Below, piece after piece: positions 9,024 through 18,070 of a DNA stretch of 64,000 nt. The notes under the pieces are model-generated. The model was not told the DNA's origin, did no database searches, and saw only the letters and a program-made list of their open reading frames with translations. The stretch is from Ottowia oryzae (lineage in GTDB: Bacteria > Pseudomonadota > Gammaproteobacteria > Burkholderiales > Burkholderiaceae_C), in the NCBI RefSeq assembly GCF_003008535.1, contig NZ_CP027666.1:434001-498000 (forward strand), in the 5' to 3' direction. How positions within the stretch are numbered: the stretch's first letter is position 1; the number at the start of each line of letters is the position of its first letter. A program made the position numbers and the translations under genes.

Positions 9024-10277
9024 TCAGCTGTGGGGAGAAACCAACGGAAGCGCCAACCGAAAACGGGCGCCACCACCTTCGCGCGGCCCGCAGCTGGCCT
9101 GCCCGCCATGCCGCTCGGCAATCGATCGCACCAGCGCCAGGCCCAGGCCGACGCCTCCGTGGCTCTCACTCGCGCCGGGCATTCGATAGAACGGCTCGAA
9201 GATGCGTTCGCGCTGTTCCGCAGGCACGCCGGGCCCGCGGTCGTTGACCACCACCACCGCTTGGTCGCCTTCGGTCCACAGTTCGGCCTGCACGTCCTGG
9301 CCGCCGTAGCGGCGCGCGTTCTCCAGCAGGTTGCGCACCGCGCGCCGCAGCAGCTTGCTGACACCCGGCACGATGACGCTGACCACGCCCGGCGCCAGCT
9401 CAAACGCGGCGTTCACCCGTGCGGCTTCTTCGGCCACCAGGCCCACCAGGTCGACCTCTTCCATGGTGCCCAGGTCCAGCTCCTTGGCGTCCAACCGGCT
9501 GGCCAGCAGGATTTCGTCGATCAGCTGGTCCAGCTCGATGATGTTGCGGCCGATTTCGGCCCGCACGGTCGGCGTGGGGGCCGAGCCCGACAGCTCCAGC
9601 GCCATGCGGATGCGCGCCAGGGGCGAGCGCAGCTCGTGCGAGGCGTTGGCCAGCAGCGACTTTTGCGAACGCAGCAGCGCGGTCTGCGAATCCATCAGGC
9701 TTTGCACGCGCTCGGCGGCGTCGTTGAAGCGGCGCGACAGGTCGGCCACCTCGTCCTGCCCGCCCGTGGGCAGGCGCACCGACAGATCGCCCTCGCCCCA
9801 GCGCTGCACGCCGCGCTGCAGGCCTTCGAGCCGCTGCGTCAGGCGCCGCGCCACGGGGAACACGCCGATCATCACGACCAGGCCCGCCAGCCCCAGCACC
9901 CACAGAAAGCCGAACGGCGGCCGCAGCCAGCCCATGATGTCGGCGGGGCGGTGGATGCGGCTGGGCGGGCGCGGGCGCGGCATCTGCAGCACCATTTCGT
10001 GGCCGTCTTGCAGCGTCACCACGAATTCCACCCCGCCGGGGTCGCCCGGGGTGGGCGGCACGCGACGGGCTTGCGCTTCGGCGGTGCCGATGACGGCACC
10101 GGCCGCGTCGCGCACCACCACTTCGCGCGAAGGCGGGTTCTGGCGCTCGCGGTCGCGCTGCTCGTCGGCCTTGTGCCACGCCCATCCCACGACCAGGCTG
10201 AGCACGGCCACGCTGCCGACCACGGCCAGCCAGATGCGCAGGTACAGCTTGCGGGCGATCGGGTTGGGCAGGCGCAC
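9024..10277 (-). CDS. Two-component sensor histidine kinase
   Basis: 417-residue inner-membrane kinase. Order: membrane segment 1 (about 12-34), a periplasmic domain of roughly 85 residues, membrane segment 2 (about 121-141), HAMP linker, HisKA with phospho-acceptor His214 in ASHELRSPLARIRMAL, then HATPase with Asn320 (NLLENARRYG), DRGPGVP (346-352) and GGVGLGLALV. The start is GTG at 10277, 6 bp after the response-regulator stop, so the two are co-transcribed. The architecture resembles RstB/CpxA-type kinases, but the periplasmic domain gives no clue to the signal. Confidence 0.92.
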   Translation of the reverse strand: MRLPNPIARKLYLRIWLAVVGSVAVLSLVVGWAWHKADEQRDRERQNPPSREVVVRDAAGAVIGTAEAQARRVPPTPGDPGGVEFVVTLQDGHEMVLQMPRPRPPSRIHRPADIMGWLRPPFGFLWVLGLAGLVVMIGVFPVARRLTQRLEGLQRGVQRWGEGDLSVRLPTGGQDEVADLSRRFNDAAERVQSLMDSQTALLRSQKSLLANASHELRSPLARIRMALELSGSAPTPTVRAEIGRNIIELDQLIDEILLASRLDAKELDLGTMEEVDLVGLVAEEAARVNAAFELAPGVVSVIVPGVSKLLRRAVRNLLENARRYGGQDVQAELWTEGDQAVVVVNDRGPGVPAEQRERIFEPFYRMPGASESHGGVGLGLALVRSIAERHGGQASCGPREGGGARFRLALPLVSPHS

Positions 10278-10283
10278 GCGCAG

Positions 10284-10991
10284 TCAGTCCTGCTGCTTGG
10301 CGAACACGTAGCCCACACCGCGCACGGTGACGATGCGCTTGGGGCTTTTCACGTCTTCTTCGATGGCGGCGCGGATGCGCCCCATGTGCACGTCGATGCT
10401 GCGGTCAAACGCCTCCAGCTCGCGCCCGCGCACGGCTTCCATGATCTGCTCGCGCGTCAGCACGCGGCCGGCGCGCTCGGCCAGGGTGACGAGCAGGTCG
10501 AACTGGTAGCTGGTCAGCTCGGCCGGCTGGCCCGCCACGGTGACGACGCGCGCGTCGCGGTCGATCTCCAGCGTGCCGAAGCGCAGCACCTGGTGCTCGG
10601 GGGCGGCGCCGGGCTGGTGGCGGCGCAGCACGGCGCGGATGCGCGCCAGCAGCTCGCGCGGCTCAAACGGCTTAGGCAGGTAGTCGTCGGCGCCCAGCTC
10701 CAGGCCGATGATGCGGTCCATCGGGTCGCCCTTGGCGGTGAGCATCAGCACCGGCGTGCGTGCCACGTCACCCGGCAGCGCGCGCAGGCGGCGGCAGACT
10801 TCCAGGCCGTCGATGTCGGGCAGCATCAGGTCCAGAACGACCAGGTCGAAAGGCTTGTCTTGCAGCAGGTTCAGGCCGGACACGCCGTCGCCCGCGTGTT
10901 CCACGGCAAAGCCGGATTGCGTGAGGTACTCGCCGACCATGCCGGCCAGGCGGGCGTCGTCTTCGATCATCAACAGGCGTTGGGTACTCAT
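10284..10991 (-). CDS. OmpR-family response regulator
   Basis: DNA-binding partner of the kinase encoded directly downstream. The receiver domain has the acidic pair in MIEDDARL, phospho-acceptor Asp54 in VVLDLMLPD, Thr in LMLTAKG and Lys in LPKPF. The C-terminal half is a winged helix with the usual ends (AFDRSIDVHMGRIR and RIVTVRGVGYVF). Two in-frame ATGs lie six bases apart (10997 and 10991); the second has a better spaced purine-rich upstream sequence and gives the usual MSTQRLLMIEDD start. Targets are unknown. Confidence 0.92.
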   Translation of the reverse strand: MSTQRLLMIEDDARLAGMVGEYLTQSGFAVEHAGDGVSGLNLLQDKPFDLVVLDLMLPDIDGLEVCRRLRALPGDVARTPVLMLTAKGDPMDRIIGLELGADDYLPKPFEPRELLARIRAVLRRHQPGAAPEHQVLRFGTLEIDRDARVVTVAGQPAELTSYQFDLLVTLAERAGRVLTREQIMEAVRGRELEAFDRSIDVHMGRIRAAIEEDVKSPKRIVTVRGVGYVFAKQQD

Positions 10992-11130
10992 GCGCATCTT
11001 TCTGGCACGCGGGCCGATGGCCTTCTGCGCCGATCAGCCCCATCATGGTGGCGCCGCCCGCGCGGGGGCTTGAAGGCGGGGTAAAGAAAGGTAAACCGCC
11101 AGGCCCGACGGCGCTGCAGGGTGGCCAGGC

Positions 11131-11194
11131 AAATACTATCTTTTCGATAGCTGCCAGCGCTCATCCACCGGGCGCCAGAGCCTGATTTGACTCT
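11131..11194 (+). repeat. Dispersed repeat, copy 2 (overlaps the 3' end of the AmpG gene)
   Basis: Contains ACTATCTTTTCGATAG, CTGCCAGCGC and GCGCCAGAG in the family order. Its right half, read on the minus strand, supplies the last codons and the stop of the downstream-facing AmpG-like gene (C-terminus SNQALAPGG). Confidence 0.75.
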
Positions 11195-12540
11195 GAACTT
11201 CGCCGCGCCGCGCGCGCCGCCAAGGCCACCAGCACGAGCACGGGCAAGCCCAGCAAGGCCGTGGCGGTGAAGAAGTTGGCGTAGCCGAAGGCGTTGACAA
11301 AGTCGCCCGAAAAGCCCGCCACGAACTTGGGCAGCAGCAGCATCAGCGACGAAAACAGCGCGTACTGCGTGGCCGAATAGCTGATGTTGGTCAGGCTGGA
11401 CAGGTAGCCCACGAACGCCGCGGAGGCGATGCCCGAAGCCAGGTTGTCGGCCGACACCACGAAGATCAGCGCCGTGACGTCGTGGCCAAAACCCGCCAGC
11501 CAGGCGAACAGCAGGTTGGTGAAGGCCGACAGCACGGCGCCCAGCATCAGGATGCGCATCACGCCAAAGCGCATGGCCAGCCCGCCGCCCACAAAGGCGC
11601 CCACCAGCGTCATGATGACGCCGTAGATCTTGGTGACGGCGGCCACCTCGTCCTTGGTGTAGCCCATGTCCACATAGAAGGGGTTGGCCATGATGCCCAT
11701 CACCACGTCGCTGATGCGGTAGATGGCGATCAGCGCCAGGATCAGCGCGGCCTGCCACTTGTAGCGGCGAAAGAAGTCGGCAAAGGGCTCGATCAGCGCG
11801 GTCTGGACCCACTCGCGCGCGCCGCGGGCGGGTTTGAGCGCCACCGGCGCCGGTTCGGGCGAGGCCAGCACCGTCAGCACGCCCACCACCATCGACGCGG
11901 CCATCACCAGGTACGCCACCTGCCAGGCCGCCTGGTCGTAGCCCGTGTTGGCGCCCTGCGCGCGTGCGGCCAGCCACAGCACGCCTGCGCCCGCCCAGAT
12001 CATGGCCAGGCGGTAGCCGGTCTGGTAACTGGCGGCCAGCGCGGGTTGCTGCACGGTGGGGGCCGATTCGATGCGGTAGGCGTCCAGCGCGATGTCTTGC
12101 GTGGCCGACGCGAAGGCCACGGCCAGCGCCGCCCACACCATGCCCGAGAGCGACACGCGCGGGTCGGTCATGGCCATGCCGACGATGCCCGCCACCACGC
12201 CCAACTGCGCCAGCAGCAGCCAGCTGCGCCGCCGCCCCAGCCAGTGCGTCAGGCCCGGCAGTGGCACGCGGTCGACCAGCGGCGCCCACACCCACTTGAA
12301 GCCGTAGGCCAGGCCCACCCAGCTGAGGTAACCTATGGTGGAGCGGTCGATGCCCGCCTCGCGCAATCGAAAAGATAGCGTGCCCAGCACCAGCAGCAAG
12401 GGCAAGCCGGCAGAAAAGCCCAGGGCCAGCATGCGCAGGCTGGCGGGGGTCAGGTAAACCCGCAGCGCGCGGTACCAGGGCAAGCGCGGCGCGGCTGCCT
12501 GGGCGGCATCGACGGGGCCGCCACCCACCGCGTCAGACAA
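11161..12540 (-). CDS. ampG: AmpG-like muropeptide MFS permease
   Basis: 459-residue major facilitator with about 12-14 membrane segments. It resembles AmpG, which imports GlcNAc-anhydroMurNAc peptides for cell-wall recycling: LGFSAGLPLLLVLGTLSFRL near the N-terminus, YLSWVGLAYGFKWVWAPLVD, and FASATQDIALDAYRIE. In many bacteria AmpG activity also influences beta-lactamase induction. No in-frame ATG exists upstream of the conserved region, so the start is probably the TTG at 12540. The last nine residues and the stop codon come from a dispersed-repeat copy. Confidence 0.88.
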   Translation of the reverse strand: MSDAVGGGPVDAAQAAAPRLPWYRALRVYLTPASLRMLALGFSAGLPLLLVLGTLSFRLREAGIDRSTIGYLSWVGLAYGFKWVWAPLVDRVPLPGLTHWLGRRRSWLLLAQLGVVAGIVGMAMTDPRVSLSGMVWAALAVAFASATQDIALDAYRIESAPTVQQPALAASYQTGYRLAMIWAGAGVLWLAARAQGANTGYDQAAWQVAYLVMAASMVVGVLTVLASPEPAPVALKPARGAREWVQTALIEPFADFFRRYKWQAALILALIAIYRISDVVMGIMANPFYVDMGYTKDEVAAVTKIYGVIMTLVGAFVGGGLAMRFGVMRILMLGAVLSAFTNLLFAWLAGFGHDVTALIFVVSADNLASGIASAAFVGYLSSLTNISYSATQYALFSSLMLLLPKFVAGFSGDFVNAFGYANFFTATALLGLPVLVLVALAARAARRSSESNQALAPGG

Positions 12541-12747
12541 GGGCCGCCCCGGGTTGGGCCGCGTCGGGCGCGGGGGCCGTGCGGGTGGGGCGCTGGCGGG
12601 CCGGTGGGGTGGTCATGAGGGATGTCATCGTTCTCTATTATTCACCCGCCGCTCGCCGCGCCGGCCCGAGCAGGCGGCGCGAATTGGCCCCGGGGATGCG
12701 CTGGCACGCCGCCACGCGGCGCGCCATCCGGGCCTGCCGCGCCCCGG

Positions 12748-13386
12748 TCAGGCGCCGCGCACGTGGGGGTTGTGGCGCCGCTCTTCACCCAGCGTGCTTT
12801 CCGGCCCGTGGCCGGGTATGAAGACCGTGTCGTCGCCCATCGGCCAGAGGCGCTCGCGGATGCTGGCGATCAGCTGCGCGTGATTGCCGCCCGGGAAATC
12901 GGTGCGCCCGATGCCGCCGGCAAACAGCACGTCGCCCACGAACGCTCGCCGCGCCTCGGCCGCGTGGAACACCACATGCCCCGGCGTGTGGCCCGGACAG
13001 TGACGCACGGCCAGGCGGCAGTTGCCCACCTGCACGGTATCGCCGTCCTGCAACCAGCGCGTGGGCACGAAGGGCTCGGCCGGCGCAAAGCCGAACATGC
13101 GCGCCTGCTCGGCCAGGCCGGTGATCCAGAACTGGTCGCCCGGGTGTGGGCCAATGATGGGCAGACCCAGGCGCCGGCTCAACTCGCCCGCGCCGCCGGC
13201 ATGGTCGATGTGCGCGTGCGTGAGCCAGATCTGACCCAGCTTGACCTCCCGCTCGCGCGCCGCCGCCTCGATGCGCGGCAGATCGCCGCCGGGGTCGATA
13301 ACGGCGGCCTGGCGCGTGGCGTCGCACCAGACGATCGAGCAGTTTTGCTGAAACGGAGTGACGGGGACGGTGCGGTAGCGCAGCAT
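12748..13386 (-). CDS. Metallo-beta-lactamase-fold hydrolase (YcbL/GloB-like)
   Basis: 212-residue cytoplasmic hydrolase with the dinuclear zinc motif THAHIDHAGG (His57, His59, Asp61, His62), a second metal His in HCPGHTPGHVVF, the bridging Asp in VGDVLF and a final His in IPGHGPEST. The compact length without the GloB C-terminal domain points to the YcbL type of hydroxyacylglutathione hydrolase-like enzyme. Natural substrate is uncertain. It is transcribed toward the AmpG-like gene with 207 bp between. Confidence 0.88.
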   Translation of the reverse strand: MLRYRTVPVTPFQQNCSIVWCDATRQAAVIDPGGDLPRIEAAAREREVKLGQIWLTHAHIDHAGGAGELSRRLGLPIIGPHPGDQFWITGLAEQARMFGFAPAEPFVPTRWLQDGDTVQVGNCRLAVRHCPGHTPGHVVFHAAEARRAFVGDVLFAGGIGRTDFPGGNHAQLIASIRERLWPMGDDTVFIPGHGPESTLGEERRHNPHVRGA

Positions 13387-13400
13387 GTCAGTTTATGAAT

Positions 13401-13460
13401 GAAATTGGCATCTGGCGCCCGCCCAGAAAGCGCCAGCAGCTATAAAAATAATAGAATCAT
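13401..13460 (-). repeat. Dispersed repeat, copy 3
   Basis: Reverse-orientation copy: GGCGCCC ... AAGCGCCAGCAGCTAT followed by an A/T-rich arm (AAAAATAATAG). It is intergenic, upstream of the hydrolase gene. Confidence 0.65.
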
Positions 13461-13625
13461 CAACTCAGCACCAACGCGCAGTCGACATGGCTGGCGCATG
13501 GCTGCTGATTTTCTGGTCTCCACGGATCGATTCGACGTACGCCAGCGCGGCGATGGGCGGGACCACCGGGATGAATGATCACATCTTCGGCTCGCAGCGG
13601 TTCGCAGGCCGCGCCGCCGCCTGCC

Positions 13626-14486
13626 TCAGCGCGGCTTCAGCTGGGCATACACCTCTTGCGAAACCCGCATCAGCTCGGCCCGATCGGCCCCGGCCGAGAT
13701 GGCGTAGCCGAACTGATTCTCGACCCAATAGAACACGTTGACGGGACCGTCGGTGCCGAAGTGGAACGAGGTGCTCGCGTCGCCCGGCACCTCGCGCGTC
13801 ACGTACAGGGTCAGGCGTTGCCCGCTCGTGGTGCCATACATGAACTGGGCCACCGGCCCCTTGTCACCCGGCAGGAGGCGGCCGCCCATCAGCTCGTAGC
13901 CCAGGTTGGTGAGCATCGGCGGCCGCACGGCCGTGCCCATGCGTTTGGTCAACCAGGTCACCAGGGCCTGCTCCTGATCGGCACCCAACTCCACGGGCCG
14001 ACGCACGTCGGGGCTGTACACCACGTGGGCGATGGCGGCACGGCGGGCAAAGCCGGACAGCGTACCGTCGCCTGCCATCGAGGCCGCGCTGGACTGGCTG
14101 GCTTGGACCAGCCGCATGCTCTCGGCATCCAGGTGGCCGCGCAGCGACCACGCGGAGCCGCCGCTGACGACGGCCACCAGCACGCCGGCGGCGAGCCCCC
14201 GCCACGGCAAGGCACCGGCGGGGCGCTTCAGCGGCAGGCCCAGGGGCAGCGGCTCGTCGAGCACAGGGTCCAGCCAGCGGTGCAGCAGCCGGTTCTGCTG
14301 CTGCCAGTCGCGCACGCGCTCCTGCTCCTGCGGATGCGTCGCCAGGTATTGCTCGACCAGCGCCGTCCGCTGGCCGGACAACTGGCGGTCGGCGTAAGCG
14401 TGCAGATCCGCCTCGGTGATGGGGGCTGGTGCACCGGGGCCGATGCCCGAGCCGACGCTTCGGGGCTTGTTGTCGTCCATGGTCAT
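13626..14486 (-). CDS. Membrane-bound anti-sigma factor
   Basis: 286-residue protein. A cytoplasmic N-terminal domain (ITEADLHAYADRQLSGQRTALVEQYL) has the helix layout of ECF anti-sigma domains but lacks the His/Cys zinc ligands. One membrane segment follows near 95-113 (WRGLAAGVLVAVVSGGSAW), then a periplasmic domain of about 170 residues. The frame is open far upstream. I chose the ATG at 14486 because it overlaps the sigma-factor stop by four bases (ATGA), the usual coupling of sigma and anti-sigma genes. It should hold the sigma factor inactive until a periplasmic signal arrives. Confidence 0.85.
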   Translation of the reverse strand: MTMDDNKPRSVGSGIGPGAPAPITEADLHAYADRQLSGQRTALVEQYLATHPQEQERVRDWQQQNRLLHRWLDPVLDEPLPLGLPLKRPAGALPWRGLAAGVLVAVVSGGSAWSLRGHLDAESMRLVQASQSSAASMAGDGTLSGFARRAAIAHVVYSPDVRRPVELGADQEQALVTWLTKRMGTAVRPPMLTNLGYELMGGRLLPGDKGPVAQFMYGTTSGQRLTLYVTREVPGDASTSFHFGTDGPVNVFYWVENQFGYAISAGADRAELMRVSQEVYAQLKPR

Positions 14487-14998
14487 TTCACGCGTTGAAT
14501 CTTGCTCGCAGGGGCGGCATGGCCTTGAAGTTGCTCGCGCAGGCGCGCACGGGCACGCGACAGGCGTGACATCACGGTGCCAACCGGTATGCCCAACACG
14601 GCGGCCACCTCCTGGTAGCTCAGCTCTTCCAAGCCCACCAGCAGCAGCACCTCGCGGTGTTCGGGCGGCAACCGCTGAAGAGCGCGATCGAGGTCGCGCA
14701 GTTCCAGCGCATCGGTCTGCCGCGGGCGCTGCGGTGTCTCGGGCAGATCGTCTCCGGCGCTGTCCTCGGGGCGGCTGCGTTGCGCGCGCAAGCGGTCGAC
14801 GAAGTGGTTGTGCAGGATACCGAACATCCACGCCCGGATGTCGCCACGCCTTTGCCACATCGAGAAGCGGCTCCAAGCGCGCTCCAGCGTGTCCTGCACC
14901 AGGTCGTCGGCTCGGTCTCGGTCCGATACCAGCCCGCGCGCGTAGCGCCGCAGGCTGGGAATGCAAGCAACGATCTCGGCTTCGTCTTGCGCGCGCAT
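14483..14998 (-). CDS. ECF-type RNA polymerase sigma factor
   Basis: 171-residue group IV sigma factor. Region 2 lies near 10-75 (RADDLVQDTLERAWSRF, AWMFGILHNHFVD) and region 4 near 110-160 (LPPEHREVLLLVGLEELSYQEVAAVL, then the helix-turn-helix GIPVGTVMSRLSRARARL). The C-terminus is slightly extended. It lies between a secreted COG4315 protein (30 bp upstream) and its anti-sigma factor (4-bp overlap downstream). The ECF subgroup cannot be fixed without a search. Confidence 0.92.
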   Translation of the reverse strand: MRAQDEAEIVACIPSLRRYARGLVSDRDRADDLVQDTLERAWSRFSMWQRRGDIRAWMFGILHNHFVDRLRAQRSRPEDSAGDDLPETPQRPRQTDALELRDLDRALQRLPPEHREVLLLVGLEELSYQEVAAVLGIPVGTVMSRLSRARARLREQLQGHAAPASKIQRVK

Positions 14999-15028
14999 CG
15001 TGGGATCAGGCGGTCATGCGTGGCGTGC

Positions 15029-15403
15029 TTACTTGATGACGTGCCACACATCCTTGAAGTTGTCGCCCGTCACGTCGCCGGGCTTCTTGTCTGCGGCATA
15101 GGTGTAAACCGGCTTGCCCTTGTAGGCCCACTGCTTGCTGCCGTCGTCGCGGGTGACGATGCTCAGGTCCCCTTCGGCTTTGGCGTCGGCCGCAACGGCC
15201 GCCGGCGGCCAGAGGGTGGCGCAAGGGCCGTTGCAAGTGCTCTTGCCGCTGCCGGCGACGTCCTTGTCGAAGGTGTAGAGCGTCATGCCGCTGGTGTTGA
15301 CCAGCATGCCGCCGGCCATCTTGGCAGCGGGCTCGGCGTGGGCCAACGTCGCGAAGACAGCGGTCAGTGACAAAGCCAGGGTAGGCAGCAAACGAACAGT
15401 CAT
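15029..15403 (-). CDS. Secreted COG4315 repeat protein
   Basis: 124-residue exported protein with a cleavable signal peptide (MTVRLLPTLALSLTAVFATLAHA) and two motifs typical of the COG4315/PF03640 family: GMTLYTFDKDVAGSGKSTC with CNGPCATLWPP, and KQWAYKGKPVYTYAADKKPGD. The paired cysteines may form a disulfide or bind a ligand. Function is unknown. A GGAG eight bases upstream favours the ATG at 15403 over an earlier in-frame start. It heads the sigma/anti-sigma operon, so it is a likely product or target of that switch. Confidence 0.88.
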   Translation of the reverse strand: MTVRLLPTLALSLTAVFATLAHAEPAAKMAGGMLVNTSGMTLYTFDKDVAGSGKSTCNGPCATLWPPAAVAADAKAEGDLSIVTRDDGSKQWAYKGKPVYTYAADKKPGDVTGDNFKDVWHVIK

Positions 15404-15482
15404 GGTCAGTTCTCCAAAAAAAGTTTGTAACGCTGACATAGACGATTGGCTTTGCGGGTTTATTCCACCAGTGCCTTGAAAT

Positions 15483-16394
15483 TCACCTGGCGGTCTCGCA
15501 GTGGTCCACGAACCTCTGCAGGCCTGCCGAGAACTGCTTTTGCCGATGGTGCACTAGGTAAAAGCGTCGGCTTAGCCGCGGCAGGCTGCTGTTGACGACC
15601 ACCAGCCGCCGCAACGTCAACAGGTCCTGGACGGCACACAGGGACAGGCAGGCGAGCCCCAGGCCCTCGGCGGCGGCCTGCTTGATGGCCTCGGTGCTGC
15701 CCAATTGCATCGTTTGCTCCCACTGGTGCAGGTGCGGAAGCAGCGCGTGCTCCACCGCTTCCCTGGTTCCCGAGCCCGGTTCACGCACCAGCCAGCATTG
15801 CAAGCGCAGCGCCTTCAGTCCGATACGGGCGGCAGGATCGCCTGCCAGCAAAGGGTGTGATGGGGCGCAGACCAGCACCAGTTCGTCCTCCAGCCAAGGC
15901 CGCACCTGCAGCGCGGACTCATGGCAGGGACCTTCGATCAGCCCCAGGTCCACGTCCAGTCGCGCCACCGCAGCGGCGACGTCGCTCGTGTTGCCGATGG
16001 TCGCGTCAATGGCGGTGCCGGGAGCTTCGCGCAGGTGGCTGGCCACCAGTGCCGGCAGCAGGTAGTTGCCGATGGTCGTGCTCGCGCCGACGCGTAAGCG
16101 GGTGCGCATGACCGGGGAAGAACGCTCGCCTGCGCCGATGCCGAACTGGCTCTCGATGCCCGCTGCGCCGTCCAACAGCGCCCGCGCCTGGGGCAGCAGG
16201 CCGCGCCCCGTGTCGTTGAGCACCAGGCGTTTGCCGATGCGGTCGAACAACGGAACTCCCAGCAGCCCTTCCAGCTCGTTGAGCGCGGCGCTGGACGCAG
16301 ACTGAGACAGCGCGACCCGCAGCCCGGCGGCGGTGGTGCTGCCAGTGTCGGCCACCGCGGCAAAGATCTGCAATTGACGCAACGTGAGACGCAT
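15483..16394 (-). CDS. LysR-type regulator, YeiE-like
   Basis: 303-residue LysR regulator: winged helix-turn-helix at about 4-62 (LRQLQIFAAVADTGSTTAAG, then SQSASSAALNELEGLLGVPLFDR) and a periplasmic-binding-protein-like effector domain to the C-terminus. It is divergent from a YeiH/UPF0324 gene, the arrangement of E. coli yeiE-yeiH, which I use to name it. It should control the divergent gene through the dyad at 16408-16424. The effector (sulfite has been proposed for YeiE) is inference only. Confidence 0.85.
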   Translation of the reverse strand: MRLTLRQLQIFAAVADTGSTTAAGLRVALSQSASSAALNELEGLLGVPLFDRIGKRLVLNDTGRGLLPQARALLDGAAGIESQFGIGAGERSSPVMRTRLRVGASTTIGNYLLPALVASHLREAPGTAIDATIGNTSDVAAAVARLDVDLGLIEGPCHESALQVRPWLEDELVLVCAPSHPLLAGDPAARIGLKALRLQCWLVREPGSGTREAVEHALLPHLHQWEQTMQLGSTEAIKQAAAEGLGLACLSLCAVQDLLTLRRLVVVNSSLPRLSRRFYLVHHRQKQFSAGLQRFVDHCETAR

Positions 16395-16407
16395 GTCGGT
16401 GCTTGAT

Positions 16408-16424
16408 TAGCTGATTTGCAGCTA
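16408..16424. promoter_or_regulatory. Candidate LysR operator
   Basis: Perfect inverted repeat TAGCTG-ATTTG-CAGCTA containing a T-N11-A LysR box, placed 14 bp upstream of the regulator start in the 129-bp gap to yeiH. The flanking sequence is A/T-rich compared with the neighbourhood. Confidence 0.6.
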
Positions 16425-16523
16425 GATCATACAAAAACTACCCGTTTGTCAGATTGATGGAGCCGCTGCACAGTCTGGGGCATGTCCTCGTCCCGCCCGA
16501 ATCCAGTACGTCTGGAGCTCCCC

Positions 16524-17645
16524 ATGCCCGCCCATTCGACCTTCGCAGCGCCGCACAGCCACATGCCTTCGCATGGCGCGCAGCGCGCCATCCAGCTCCT
16601 GCCGGGCCTGGCCCTGGCCGGCGCGCTGGCAGCCGCGGCCATCGCGCTGGGCCGGCTGGGCTGGCTGCAGCACAACGGCATCAGCGCGCTCACCATCGCC
16701 ATCGTGCTGGGCATGCTGGTCGGCAACACCGCGTACGCACACATCGCGCCAGCGAGCGCGGCGGGCGTGACGTTCTCCAAGCAGACTCTGCTGCGTCTGG
16801 GGATCATCCTGTACGGCCTGCGCCTGACCTTCCAGGACATCGGCCATGTCGGCCTGGCCGGCGTGCTGATCGATGCGCTGGTGTTGAGCAGCACCTTTGC
16901 ACTGGCCTGGTTCCTCGGCACCCGCGTGTTCGGCCTGGACCGCAAGACCGCCATGCTGATCGGCGCGGGCAGCTCCATCTGCGGCGCTGCTGCCGTGATG
17001 GCCGCCGAGCCCGTGGTGCGCGGTCGCGCCGAACAGGTGACAGTGGCCGTCTCCACCGTGGTCGTCTTCGGCACGCTGGCCATCTTCCTGTACCCGGTGC
17101 TGTACCACCTGAACGCGCAGTACCAGTTGGTCACAATGTCTCCGACCGCCTACGGCATCTTTGCAGGGTCGACGATCCACGAGGTGGCGCAGGTGGTCGC
17201 CGCGGGCAACGCGGTAGGCATCGACGCGGGCAACACCGCGGTGATCGCCAAGATGGTGCGCGTGATGATGCTGGCGCCGTTCCTGATCGTGCTCTCGGCC
17301 TATCTCTCGCGCGCCAAGGACCCCAGCGCGGCCCACGCCACGCCGGACGCCGATGGCGCGCGCGACAAGCCCGGCCGCATCGTGATCCCATGGTTCGCGC
17401 TGGGCTTCCTGGCCGTGGCCGGCCTCAACTCCCTGGCCCTGCTGCCCCAGCAGGTCGTCAGCACGGCGATCGACATCGACACGGTGCTGCTCGCGATGGC
17501 CATGGCCGCCCTGGGCCTGACGACGCATGTCTCGGCCATCCGCAGCGCTGGCATCAAGCCGCTGGCATTGGCGGCACTGCTGTTCGCCTGGCTTATCGGT
17601 GGCGGGTTGGCCATCAACGCGGGTGTGGCGGCTCTATTTGCCTGA
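16524..17645 (+). CDS. yeiH: YeiH/UPF0324-family inner-membrane protein
   Basis: 373-residue membrane protein with about ten hydrophobic segments and the UPF0324 signatures: LTIAIVLGMLVGN, LLRLGIILYGLRLTFQDI, AMLIGAGSSICGAAAVMA and GSTIHEVAQVVAAG. YeiH proteins are putative anion exporters, with a suggested link to sulfite. An upstream in-frame ATG exists at 16482, but the one at 16524 has GGAG six bases before it and leaves the conserved region intact. It is divergent from the YeiE-like regulator, which probably controls it. Confidence 0.9.
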   Translation: MPAHSTFAAPHSHMPSHGAQRAIQLLPGLALAGALAAAAIALGRLGWLQHNGISALTIAIVLGMLVGNTAYAHIAPASAAGVTFSKQTLLRLGIILYGLRLTFQDIGHVGLAGVLIDALVLSSTFALAWFLGTRVFGLDRKTAMLIGAGSSICGAAAVMAAEPVVRGRAEQVTVAVSTVVVFGTLAIFLYPVLYHLNAQYQLVTMSPTAYGIFAGSTIHEVAQVVAAGNAVGIDAGNTAVIAKMVRVMMLAPFLIVLSAYLSRAKDPSAAHATPDADGARDKPGRIVIPWFALGFLAVAGLNSLALLPQQVVSTAIDIDTVLLAMAMAALGLTTHVSAIRSAGIKPLALAALLFAWLIGGGLAINAGVAALFA

Positions 17646-18070
17646 TCGGGGCCGACTTTTTTGGAGCGTATGGAATGTTTGAGGGGCGCCATCCGTCCAT
17701 CTCGGTAGACATCCGATGAAGTCGACAGGAAGCACCATGAAAGCCCCCCTCTCGGCGCCGCACTCACGCCGGCGCCGCCGCCCTCCGCTTGTTCCATCAG
17801 GGGCAAGCCGGCAAGCCCAGCGCTCCGCGCCCCTGACTGCACCATCCAACGCGCTGCCCATCCATCTGGACGATCGACTGGCAGCTGTGTCTTGCAGCAA
17901 GCCCCGACGCGGTCATCTACGACCCGAGGAATGGCCAGACAAGGACTCACAGCCGGTACCCCACAAAGACTTGAACGTAACCAAGATCGGTTGCGCAAGC
18001 CCATGCCTGGTCGCCACGCTCGCTAGACCAATGCGGCTGAATTGATATCTACCAACCCAGGAGTCCCCGC
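17646..18070. other. 425-bp region without a recognisable gene
   Basis: An open frame at 17716-18045 (plus) is Arg/Pro-rich, has no family resemblance, and its third-position bias is weaker than in real neighbours. A T6 run near 17657-17662 after yeiH lacks a strong stem. I see no repeat copy or known RNA here. A degraded gene is possible but cannot be shown. Confidence 0.5.
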
